A stretch of DNA of 64,000 bases from Pigmentibacter sp. JX0631 (GCF_029873255.1 NZ_CP123622.1:1998501-2062500), one strand, 5' to 3'. Shown: positions 37,026-44,640, counted from the first letter of the stretch. Program-made: numbers and translations. The notes: generated from the sequence alone by a model not told the origin.

Positions 37026-37382
37026 TACAAATCTTAGTTTTGAAATAATTATATATTTTTTGTCTTCTAAATATATTTTAATAATTTTTATGAAAAAATA
37101 TTTAAAATATATTTTACAATTTTTAATTTTTATTATCTTACTTCTATGATATTTTGTTAATTTTGGTAATAAAATTGATAGGTTAGTGTTGCTAATTAAA
37201 TTATATTTTTTATAAATAATTACTTTAGATTTGTGGAAAATATAAAATGCATAAATAAAACACTCTAATGAAACAAATAGATGAATAAATTTCGAATAGG
37301 GTACTACTATAGAAATAATTGTTAATAATATTGGAAAGGAAAAAATTAAGATAGAAGCCTTACAAGTAATCTTAGCTTTCAT
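37008..37382 (-). CDS. Small membrane protein at the end of the exporter operon
   Basis: A 124-residue protein with two hydrophobic helices in the first 50 residues (ILIFSFPILLTIISIVV and FIHLFVSLECFIYAFYIF), followed by a Lys/Ile-rich basic cytoplasmic part (KIIKIKNCKIYFKYFFIKII). No family recognised. Its ATG lies 1-2 bp after the protease stop, so it is translationally coupled. The position suggests immunity, or an exporter accessory role; a DUF-like PH or YcxB-type domain cannot be excluded. Confidence 0.6.
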   Translation of the reverse strand: MKAKITCKASILIFSFPILLTIISIVVPYSKFIHLFVSLECFIYAFYIFHKSKVIIYKKYNLISNTNLSILLPKLTKYHRSKIIKIKNCKIYFKYFFIKIIKIYLEDKKYIIISKLRFVKGFNK

Positions 37383-37383
37383 A

Positions 37384-38349
37384 TTAGTTTCCTATAATAT
37401 CATGAATCCATTTTGATATCTCCAGATCAGTTAATGACATGTAATAAGAACCGTATTCCGTCCCGCATAAGTAATTACTTTTATTTGGAACAGCTCCATA
37501 TAAGACTCCTACTAAATATAAATTATTTTTATGTAATGTAAATGCCGGGCCGCCTGAGTCCCCATAGCATGTTCCTGAGTACAATTGATATGGATGATAT
37601 ATACTCCTAAAAGGTTTTCCTTTAATTTTGAAAAATTTTCTTACCTTATCTAATTCTGTAATTTTGCTATTGGCAATTCTTAGGTTCCCTTTCGTAGAAT
37701 TAATGTCTTTAGCATCGTGATAGCTAGAACCAAAACCAGCAATATATATATTTTTATTTGTATTCAATTTGTAACCATTATTAATTGGTATTAAATTGAC
37801 ATGAGTCTTTCTATCATAGTCTATTTTATGTTTTAACTTTATTATAGCTAAGTCATAAATTGATTTTTTTAATTTTGCTAAATCATGAGTAGGTGAATCA
37901 ACTTCAAAAAAAGCAAGCATTGATTTTTCATTCACAAAGAAATTTTCTACCTCTGCATATTTATAGTGATTTATTTTAAAATTATTTATGTCTACTTTAT
38001 TGTTTAATATTACAAATATTTCATCATTTGTTACAGTTGGAATTGAATTAATCGAATTATTATTATTGAAAGAAATTTCATTCATTTTTAACAAGCAATG
38101 TGATGCTGTTAATATGTATTTATCACTCACTATAGTACCAGTACAAAGTTTATATTCATTATTTTTGATAACTACAATTGGTACAACTGATCTATAAATG
38201 ATTTTTTCAATTTCTACTGACGTGTTAACATTGATTTCTTTACCATTAACTATGAATTCTTTGCTAGTTGCTGTTAGACCGTTATCAGATGTCTTTCCAC
38301 ATGCATAAGTTGTAAGTATAATTAAAATCATTACTAATTTATTTAACAT
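37384..38349 (-). CDS. S1-family (chymotrypsin-fold) serine protease, probable lipoprotein
   Basis: The catalytic triad of the trypsin family is complete: His in ILTASHCLL, Asp in IYDLAIIKL and Ser in GTCYGDSGGPAF (residues 89, 171 and 270 counted from an ATG at 38364). The residue equivalent to chymotrypsin 189 is Gly, not Asp, so cleavage after Lys/Arg should not be assumed. The N-terminus is a hydrophobic signal ending YACGK, a possible lipobox. The ATG at 38349 is preferred because GGAA lies 9 nt upstream. It overlaps the exporter gene by 11 bp. Context suggests it trims the exported peptides, in the periplasm; this is inferred. Confidence 0.85.
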   Translation of the reverse strand: MLNKLVMILIILTTYACGKTSDNGLTATSKEFIVNGKEINVNTSVEIEKIIYRSVVPIVVIKNNEYKLCTGTIVSDKYILTASHCLLKMNEISFNNNNSINSIPTVTNDEIFVILNNKVDINNFKINHYKYAEVENFFVNEKSMLAFFEVDSPTHDLAKLKKSIYDLAIIKLKHKIDYDRKTHVNLIPINNGYKLNTNKNIYIAGFGSSYHDAKDINSTKGNLRIANSKITELDKVRKFFKIKGKPFRSIYHPYQLYSGTCYGDSGGPAFTLHKNNLYLVGVLYGAVPNKSNYLCGTEYGSYYMSLTDLEISKWIHDIIGN

Positions 38350-39934
38350 GTTCAATTTTTCCATAGTTTATCTTTAATGTATTATCTGCTAATTTGAAGT
38401 ATTGATCATCGTGAGTTATTATTATAATAATCTTATTTTTTTTCTTAAGGTAAGATAAAATATCTGAATAAAAATACTCTTTAAATATAGGATCTTGCTC
38501 AGCAGCCCATTCATCAAAAATATATACAGACTTATCATCGTCTAGTATGGATAATGTTAAATATAACCTTTTCTTTTGTCCTGAAGACAAATAACTTAAA
38601 TTATTAATTATATTAGATTTTATTTCTATTTTTTCATCTAATTTAAAAACTTTAAGTAATTTATTGAATTTTTCTTTCTTCTCTGAAGTATTAATATATA
38701 AATCTAATCTATTAATAATATTACATTCAATTTCAACTAGACAAATGTGATTTCTAAAATAAAACGTATTATCTTCATTTACAATTTCATTATTAATTAA
38801 AATAGTTCCTTCAGTTGGCTTATAAAGTAAGCTAATTATTTTACTTATTGTTGTCTTTCCTGAGCCATTACCTCCTACAATATAGTAAATATTTCCTGAA
38901 ATAAATTGATAATTTATTGGGCCTATATTGAATTCTGATTCTTTAAATTTATGACAAATATTTTCTAGCTTTATTTCAGATATATGTTTAGTTGAATCAA
39001 TTAAGTTATATTTAATTCCATCTAAACCTAATTCTTGTGAAGTATCAATTAAGTTTTTTGAACTTACTTTTGACCTTAAAATAGTTTGCAAAATATTACT
39101 AAAATTAGAAATTGTTCCTGTAATATATATAATACAAAATATAGATCCAGTAATTACTTCTAAAGAGTGATTGAAAATAGATTTACTAACAATAATAACT
39201 ATAATAATTAATATCATTATATATATTTCAGATACTGCTTGCGAAAAGAAAATAAAATTGTTTGTTTTTTTTGTTAGAGAACTTATTTCTGTGAATAATT
39301 TGTAGAATATTTTTTCATTAAAATATTCCTTTTTTTGTCTCGACATTTTTAACATTTTTATAGATTTGATATAACTTTCAATATTTGAATATAATTGAAT
39401 ATTTGATGATCTTTCTTTGATTAAATATTTTTCTGAAATTTTATTAATTATAAGCATAAAAATAAAAATAATTAAAAGAGATATTATAGAAATAAAAAAT
39501 ATTTTATAGCTAATTATGAATATATATATGCATAAAGATATTACAGTGATAGAACTTATTATTGCTTCAGGAATAGCGCTTATTCCTTCGGATATATTGT
39601 ATATATCTTCTTTAAAATTAACTAATAATTTTGAATTCCCTTTTTTCTCAATTTCTTCAACATTTGATTTATATAATACTTTAGAAAACCAAACTCTTAT
39701 ATCTTCAATTGCTAATACAGATAATTTTACCATAATTTTTTGTGAAATAATTTTTGATAAAATGCATAATAAAAATACAAATACAATTAAAGTGTAGTTA
39801 ATATCTGAGCTAAAAATAGTTTTGTTTATTATAGGTATAATTGATGAATTTAATATAGCTGATATTATACCTAAAGATATACCAACAGTAATTAAAGAAA
39901 GATTTTTTTTGTTTTTTATAAAATTAGTTATCAT
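38339..39934 (-). CDS. Cyclic-peptide-type ABC exporter (YojI/PvdE/SyrD family)
   Basis: A 531-residue fused membrane and ATPase half-transporter. About six hydrophobic helices occupy residues 1-280. The ATPase has Walker A GGNGSGKTT (354-362), signature YLSSGQKKRLYL, and VYIFDEWAAEQDPIFKEYFY with catalytic Glu475, followed by IITHDDQYFKLAD. The DEWAAEQDPxF and HDDxYF motifs are diagnostic of the TIGR01194-type family, which includes YojI (microcin J25 export), PvdE and SyrD. There is no N-terminal C39 peptidase, so leader removal must be done elsewhere. It overlaps protein B' by 11 bp and the protease by 11 bp, giving a tightly coupled operon. Confidence 0.93.
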   Translation of the reverse strand: MITNFIKNKKNLSLITVGISLGIISAILNSSIIPIINKTIFSSDINYTLIVFVFLLCILSKIISQKIMVKLSVLAIEDIRVWFSKVLYKSNVEEIEKKGNSKLLVNFKEDIYNISEGISAIPEAIISSITVISLCIYIFIISYKIFFISIISLLIIFIFMLIINKISEKYLIKERSSNIQLYSNIESYIKSIKMLKMSRQKKEYFNEKIFYKLFTEISSLTKKTNNFIFFSQAVSEIYIMILIIIVIIVSKSIFNHSLEVITGSIFCIIYITGTISNFSNILQTILRSKVSSKNLIDTSQELGLDGIKYNLIDSTKHISEIKLENICHKFKESEFNIGPINYQFISGNIYYIVGGNGSGKTTISKIISLLYKPTEGTILINNEIVNEDNTFYFRNHICLVEIECNIINRLDLYINTSEKKEKFNKLLKVFKLDEKIEIKSNIINNLSYLSSGQKKRLYLTLSILDDDKSVYIFDEWAAEQDPIFKEYFYSDILSYLKKKNKIIIIITHDDQYFKLADNTLKINYGKIEHVK

Positions 39935-40805
39935 GATTTATTTCAATTTCTCTTAAAAAAAATGAATTTATTAATTTATTACTGTCATTTTTAATGTCAA
40001 TTAATACTTCTTTTCTTTTGGATTTATCCATTTTCATGAGTGCTTTAAAAGATTGAAGTCTAATATTTGGAATTGGGCTTTTTCTTGAAATTGTTTGAAC
40101 TAAGTCAAATATATTATCATCATTAAAGTAGCTACAGATTTCAATAAGTGAATTAGCAGTTTGATGGTTTAAAACTCTTTTAATTGAAGAATTACTTAGA
40201 TCAAATTCAAACTGAGAATTTTTCTCATTTTCCATATTTCTTGGAATGACGTTAATAGAAACAGACAAATCTCTTGGTTTGCATTGCAAGTGTATGTCCC
40301 TTGATTTTTCAAGAAAGAGAATGTGACCTTCTTTAAGCTGATATTTTTCTTTAAATCTTATATTTACATATTCTTTATTATATCCATTTATTGAATTGTA
40401 ATCATAATCATATAAGTAAGTTTCATATCCTGACCCAAAATACCCTAACGTTAATAAATCAAAATTATGGTCATGATAAATGTCATAGGCATTCATTTTT
40501 ATTTCACTCAAATTATTTGGGCTTGGACTCCAAATATTAGCTCTAATCATAAAGTCTTTATTTGAAGTAAGTATAATAACTTGTGCTGTATATTTATTAT
40601 TTTCCTGAATATTATTATAATTTTTTAGTTCATTTATAATATAATTTGATAGGAAATTCCTGTTATTATATAATTCTTTTAGTTTAATTGAACATGATTT
40701 TAGATTTTCAATATTTGAAAAATTTAATTTATTTGTTTGTATAAATTCTAAAAAATCTTCATATGTAATCGATTTTTCAGTTTTAATGTCAAATTTTATA
40801 CTCAT
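39924..40805 (-). CDS. Cupin-like protein B' with HEAT-like C-terminus (right copy)
   Basis: Homologue of protein B at 34749-35624, roughly 55-60 percent identical by eye. The putative metal-binding block is retained: YHDHNFDLLTLGYFGSGYET, then LKEGHILFLEKSRDIHLQC and SVSINVI. The C-terminal helices (SPIPNIRLQSFKALMKMDKS) are HEAT-like. The ATG at 40805 is preferred because it corresponds to the start of the left copy and has AAGGA upstream. It overlaps the exporter gene by 11 bp, which ties this family to peptide export. Confidence 0.75.
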   Translation of the reverse strand: MSIKFDIKTEKSITYEDFLEFIQTNKLNFSNIENLKSCSIKLKELYNNRNFLSNYIINELKNYNNIQENNKYTAQVIILTSNKDFMIRANIWSPSPNNLSEIKMNAYDIYHDHNFDLLTLGYFGSGYETYLYDYDYNSINGYNKEYVNIRFKEKYQLKEGHILFLEKSRDIHLQCKPRDLSVSINVIPRNMENEKNSQFEFDLSNSSIKRVLNHQTANSLIEICSYFNDDNIFDLVQTISRKSPIPNIRLQSFKALMKMDKSKRKEVLIDIKNDSNKLINSFFLREIEINHDN

Positions 40806-40813
40806 AAACATCC

Positions 40814-41656
40814 TTATATAATTGAATTATTTTTTAAATTACTTATAGTATTTAATGCTGCATTTTTAACATGAATATGACGATCGTTAACAGCTTCATT
40901 TAGTAAATCTATCCCTTTTTCTGTGTCAATTTGTAGAATAGATTTAACCACTTCCCATCTAATAAAATGATTTTTGTGATTTTTAAATTTTTCTATTGTT
41001 TCAATACAAGCTGAATCCCCTAAATTTGCTAACAAATCAAGATAAATTGATATGCGAGATGAATTTTGGTTAATACAAAAGATATCCTTTGATTCGAGGG
41101 AAATAGAATCATAACTAGTTAAATAATCAAATGATTTTTTAGAGCAAACAAAAATGTGAAACACATCATCGCTAATTTCAATAAGTTTTATTAAATCTAT
41201 TCCCTGTCTTACTTCGATAAAATTTTCTGGTTCAATTTCTAGAAAAGAATCAAAATTTAATTTAATATCTTTTTCAAATAAATCATTATTATTATGTTGA
41301 ATATTTTTACTAAATTTTTTAAATTTTGTTTTTCCTTTACCAAATGAGTAAATTAATAAATCCATTGGAGAATCTAATATTTCTTTATCCTTTAAAATTT
41401 CATTTGAATAATTATTTTTTTTCATCAATTTTAAAGTAACGATTATCTTTTCATCTGCGTATAATGTTAAAACATTATCTTTATGGTTTTCGCTGCTATA
41501 AAAGGGATTTTTTATAATTTTATTTAGCATTGATATTAAGAATTTTTTAATAGCTTCTTGATTTATAATTTCAATTACTAACTCTTTATTTTTATTTGAA
41601 AAAAAACAATCTGTATCAAATTTTTGAAGAATATCTTCAATTTTATTGCATTCCAT
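40814..41656 (-). CDS. HEAT-repeat-like protein A' (right copy)
   Basis: 280 residues, homologous to protein A at 33910-34740. Shared segments include FIEVRQGIDLIKLIEISDDVFHIFV and the C-terminal HEAT-like repeats (KNHFIRWEVVKSILQIDTEK, DRHIHVKNAALNTISNLKN). No catalytic motif is certain. It is separated from B' by 8 bp, and leads a five-gene coupled operon A'-B'-exporter-protease-membrane protein. Confidence 0.7.
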   Translation of the reverse strand: MECNKIEDILQKFDTDCFFSNKNKELVIEIINQEAIKKFLISMLNKIIKNPFYSSENHKDNVLTLYADEKIIVTLKLMKKNNYSNEILKDKEILDSPMDLLIYSFGKGKTKFKKFSKNIQHNNNDLFEKDIKLNFDSFLEIEPENFIEVRQGIDLIKLIEISDDVFHIFVCSKKSFDYLTSYDSISLESKDIFCINQNSSRISIYLDLLANLGDSACIETIEKFKNHKNHFIRWEVVKSILQIDTEKGIDLLNEAVNDRHIHVKNAALNTISNLKNNSII

Positions 41657-41775
41657 ATTTGCCTCAATTTATAAATTAAAAGATATTTTATTGTTAATAC
41701 TGTCCTTTAATTAATTCAAATTTTTAATATTAAAAGTGCCTGTAAATAATTAAGAAAATGATTTTGAGGATTGAA

Positions 41776-42290
41776 GAAGTAGCTTCAATTTGTCAGTTAA
41801 TTGTTATTCAAAACAAAAAAGCTACAAATGGATTGGCAGAACCAACTTATCATCGTTTATCTTCCTAAAATTTTTTTTCTCAACGTGCTTCCTACATTTT
41901 TTTAAAAATTAGTCTTAATTTATTTACCTCGTTTACTGATTAAGAAACTCTCACAATCTACCTTGTTGGAATTTTCAATGGTCTTAAAAATATAAAATCA
42001 ATTTTTTAAATTCTTAAGACACATCCTTAGTGAGAGGTTTCTTAATTTTCTTTCTTATGAAAAGATTTTGTTCAGACTTAACATTCTCAATAATTTTTTT
42101 CTATGCGCTTAAAATTCCTTTTAAAGATTAAAATATTCAAATTAAATTAAGATTCCACTAAACCATTCATTTTAATTCACCTTTACAATTATTTTGCCTA
42201 AGGTTTTTTTATCTTAAAGTCCGATCAACAAAGAGTTTGCTTATCCATGTTTTCAGAAGAATTTCGGCATGCATCTTTAAGTACATGTTC
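41776..42290 (+). pseudogene. Remnant of an IS4-like transposase (right arm)
   Basis: Plus-strand fragments, broken by stops, read SLNLFTSFTD, then ETLTIYLVGIFNGLKNIKSIF and FFSMRLKFLLKIKIFKLN, matching the left-arm remnant. The piece at about 41780-41850 (KKATNGLAEPTYHRLSS) would be the N-terminus. Several stops and frame changes show it is dead. Its orientation is opposite to the neighbouring peptide genes, as in the left arm. Confidence 0.6.
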
Positions 42291-42506
42291 TATCTATATA
42301 AATATTTTAACTCATAGTTAGCATATGTAATCATTTACTAACAGAAAATGATTACATATTTAACTAAATTATCCCCTCCAAAGGGGCTTTATAAATTACT
42401 ACTAATTATAAAATTGACTTTAATAATTAGATTTTAAGAATAAAACATATTTAAACATTAAAAATATTTTGTCTAAATAAACATTAGAAAATATTTTAAA
42501 ATTTTT

Positions 42507-42644
42507 TTACCTACATCTGCCAAGAATATAGCAATTTTTTATATCACCTATTGTTTTAAATATGTGGAATACAGGTGTACCATTGCTAGATATTGAGACA
42601 TCGTTTTCTAAACTTGCAATCATTTTTAGTTCTATATTTTTCAT
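42507..42644 (-). CDS. RiPP-like precursor peptide 5, two-Cys core
   Basis: A 45-residue peptide with the family leader (LKMIASLENDVSISS) and NGTPVF at residues 21-26. The C-terminal 19 residues, HIFKTIGDIKNCYILGRCR, contain two Cys five residues apart, suitable for a small disulfide or thioether ring. AAAAGGAAAG precedes the ATG. It is the right-arm counterpart of precursor peptide 3; the leaders are nearly identical, the C-termini unrelated. Confidence 0.7.
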   Translation of the reverse strand: MKNIELKMIASLENDVSISSNGTPVFHIFKTIGDIKNCYILGRCR

Positions 42645-42778
42645 AAAACTTTCCTTTTAATTTTAGTAAAAATTATGAATAAAATTCAACAGGATAATTT
42701 ATTACAGATTTTTTTTAAAGTTTAAATGCTTTTAAAATTATTAAAAGCATTTAAACCTATTATTTATACGCTACTAAC

Positions 42779-42913
42779 TTATCCTTCATGAGCGTATTGT
42801 CTATATGTAAGAGCCCATCTTGCAGCCCCAATTGCCCAAACATTCTCTTCAGTAGATGTAGGGCTGATTTCTTTTTCTAGTTTTGAAATTAATTGAGAAT
42901 TTATTTTTTGCAT
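42779..42913 (-). CDS. 44-aa peptide, second-type precursor or accessory peptide (right copy)
   Basis: Differs from the left copy (32630-32764) at only five residues (A19T, F28I, R29G, K32R, K38R). The leader-like part INSQLISKLEKEIS is identical. Conservation of the C-terminus sets it apart from the NGTPVF peptides. Its promoter and palindrome (42925-42990) are also conserved. Role unknown. Confidence 0.65.
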   Translation of the reverse strand: MQKINSQLISKLEKEISPTSTEENVWAIGAARWALTYRQYAHEG

Positions 42914-42924
42914 TGTGATTTTCC

Positions 42925-42990
42925 TTTAAATTATAAAATGATTCGCTAGCTAGCGAATCATTTTATAATTTAAATTTTTTTAAATGTAAA
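42925..42990 (-). promoter_or_regulatory. Promoter and 50-bp perfect palindrome of the right 44-aa peptide gene
   Basis: On the minus strand TTTACA (42985-42990), 17 bp, TATAAA (42962-42967). A perfect 50-bp palindrome spans 42925-42974, centred on GCTAGCTAGC. Where the left copy has one mismatched pair in the stem, here the pair is restored (compensating change next to the core), which argues for selection on the symmetry. Confidence 0.7.
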
Positions 42991-43374
42991 CAAAATAAAG
43001 AAACATTGTTTATGAAATTATTTTTAAAAATATCTAAATTTTGTTGATATCCATTTATTTTTATAAATTAATGTAAATACATAAATTTTTATTAATCGCT
43101 GTAATAATAGAGAAAAATTCTATTCTTAAATTCTTTAATCGTATTCTATTTTATGTTTTTTTATATTCCATTTTAAAATTTTTATTGTAAGTAGTAACTT
43201 ATAGTTATAGAAATTCTGTTTCTGAAAATTTAGTGATTAATTTTATTTTAAATATTGTTTTTTTACTAGGTCGGAATTATAGCTATAAATTCTACTTAAT
43301 AATATTAAATTATTTATTCCTACAAATTTTTATTATTACAATAAAAAATCTAAAAAATATGCTATAGAAAATTA

Positions 43375-43432
43375 TTGACTATTTTTTTTTTTATTTATTA
43401 AACAAGAGCTAGCTAGCTCTTGTTTAATAAAT
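43375..43432 (+). promoter_or_regulatory. Promoter and 40-bp palindrome of precursor peptide 6
   Basis: TTGACT (43375-43380) and TATTAA (43396-43401) separated by 15 bp containing a run of 11 T; the homologous promoter of peptide 1 has 13 T and 17-bp spacing. A perfect palindrome spans 43393-43432 centred on GCTAGCTAGC. Confidence 0.65.
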
Positions 43433-43450
43433 CTTTAAGGAGTTTTTCTG

Positions 43451-43597
43451 ATGAAAAATATTAGTGATAAAATGATTGCTTCTTTAGAAAGTAATATTTC
43501 TATTTCTGTTAATGGTACACCTGTATTTATTTTTAACAATTTACTTTTTGGTAGACATAATTGTCCAAGAGGCCCCATTGCTATTTGTCAAAAATAG
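43451..43597 (+). CDS. RiPP-like precursor peptide 6
   Basis: A 48-residue peptide with leader (MKNISDK, MIASLES, NISISV) and NGTPVF at residues 21-26. The C-terminal 22 residues start IFNNLLFGRHNCPRG and end PIAICQK, with two Cys nine residues apart. AAGGAG lies 8 nt before the ATG. It is the inverted counterpart of precursor peptide 1: the leaders and regulatory DNA match, the C-terminal parts share only the Pro-Ile-x-Ile-Cys motif near the end. Confidence 0.75.
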   Translation: MKNISDKMIASLESNISISVNGTPVFIFNNLLFGRHNCPRGPIAICQK

Positions 43598-43601
43598 TGA
43601 T

Positions 43602-43644
43602 TATAACTAGAGAATATTTATAGTGTAAATTTTCTCTAGTTATA
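43602..43644 (+). terminator. Terminator-like hairpin of precursor peptide 6
   Basis: Perfect 13-bp stem TATAACTAGAGAA / TTCTCTAGTTATA with a 17-nt loop, beginning 4 bp after the stop codon. Confidence 0.65.
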
Positions 43645-43949
43645 TTAAATTAATAACAACTTAATTTTCTAAAAATAATCTATTAAATGTTTTTCTAAAG
43701 AATTTTATACTAAAAAAAATTATAAAGTTTAAGTTAATTAAAATTTGATAAAGTGTGTTTTAAAAAAGAATATATAATTAAAACTACATATCGTAAGTCA
43801 TAAGAAAAATGGACAATCAGCCCATTTGTTGATCGAACTTTGGATGCTGTGAATGACACTAAATTCAATTAGAGTAAGTATGTTAGAATTTTTTATAACC
43901 AATTTTAGTTTAGTAAATTGATCTTATATGCCTTCCTAATTGTTCTTGC

Positions 43950-44640
43950 ATCTTAAAAAACAATTGATTTAACAAATATTTTATTTATTTTATCCAATGC
44001 CTTAACTTCTGACTGTATAATTTAGCTAATATCTTTTAAGACTAAAGTAATTTCTTTCTATAAAAATCCATAAGCGTTCTATTTGGCTTTAATTATAGAG
44101 TATATGAGGGTAAAAATGAACTTTTAAATTTTTAGGAATTATTAATTTATTATTTAATTACGCCCCTGATCCATTAGGAATCATTAAAGCAAGATTTTTT
44201 TTATCCCTAGTTTTAGAAAATTGTTCGAAAAATATTTGTATATTTAATGAATTAAGTTTTTTAGAATAAGTTTAATTAGGATTTATTGCCGCATAAATCC
44301 ATACTCTTAAAAAATTGTATAGATTTAAATATTCCAGTCTTTAACCTTTTATTGAGCATATTCCAAATTGGATTATTATTTGCTCATAATGAGATTCATC
44401 TTTGTAATAAATACCACAACTTTATTTTAATTTTTACTTTGTATTGTAGCTATTTCATATAGTAAATGATCAAGCCATTTACAATTAATTTTAGGTTTTT
44501 TTTTATGCTAAAGTCTTGTCTTTTCTTTAACTAATCTAACATTTTTTATTAAATAATAAGTACTACTTTTTCGTAATAGTATATTTAACTTTTTCTGAAT
44601 AAACTCTGAAAATGAACTTCATGTTAAATAATTATTATTG
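43950..44640 (-). pseudogene. Decayed IS630-family transposase
   Basis: Read on the minus strand in shifting frames: KSSTYYLIKNVRLVKEKTR, FYKDESHYEQIIIQFGI, VWIYAAINPN, then IPKNLKVHFYPH and SQIERLWIFIERNYF. These match the IS630/Tc1-type pattern (DExxxxxxP..., aaiNPktG, iPxNlxvxflPpYSPELNPIERLW). Several stops and frameshifts make it inactive. Together with the two IS4-like remnants it marks the island as a mobile-element landing site. 44641-45060 is AT-rich with no gene visible. Confidence 0.65.

Larger units (their letters stand above)
39924..43980. repeat. Right arm of the large inverted repeat
   Basis: Reverse-complement counterpart of 31450-35627: proteins A' and B', IS4-like remnant, precursor peptide 5, 44-aa peptide and, outward, precursor peptide 6. 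Conserved blocks include the 44-aa peptide gene with its palindrome, the hairpin after it, the flank ATGTTTTCAGAAGAATTTCG (about 42248), and GATCAATTTACTAAAC outward of peptide 6 (complement, about 43910-43925). Confidence 0.8.

Noticed and set aside
37384..38349. Calling the protease a leader peptidase with Arg/Lys specificity
   Set aside because: The specificity-pocket residue is Gly rather than Asp, so only the fold and the triad are claimed.
32094..43432. GCTAGCTAGC palindromes as transcription terminators
   Set aside because: They lie between a promoter -10 box and the start codon, lack the expected downstream T run in the gene direction, and each gene has a separate hairpin after its stop.
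31948..43597. Peptides as lanthipeptides, lasso peptides, thiazole/oxazole peptides or double-glycine microcins
   Set aside because: No LanB/C/M, lasso B/C, YcaO, radical SAM or C39-peptidase gene is nearby, there is no GG motif, and Cys is absent from two of the five cores.
31450..43980. The inverted repeat as the termini of one intact transposon or a prophage
   Set aside because: The arms carry paralogous genes rather than short terminal repeats, no intact transposase or phage structural gene is present, and arm genes have diverged too much for a recent element.
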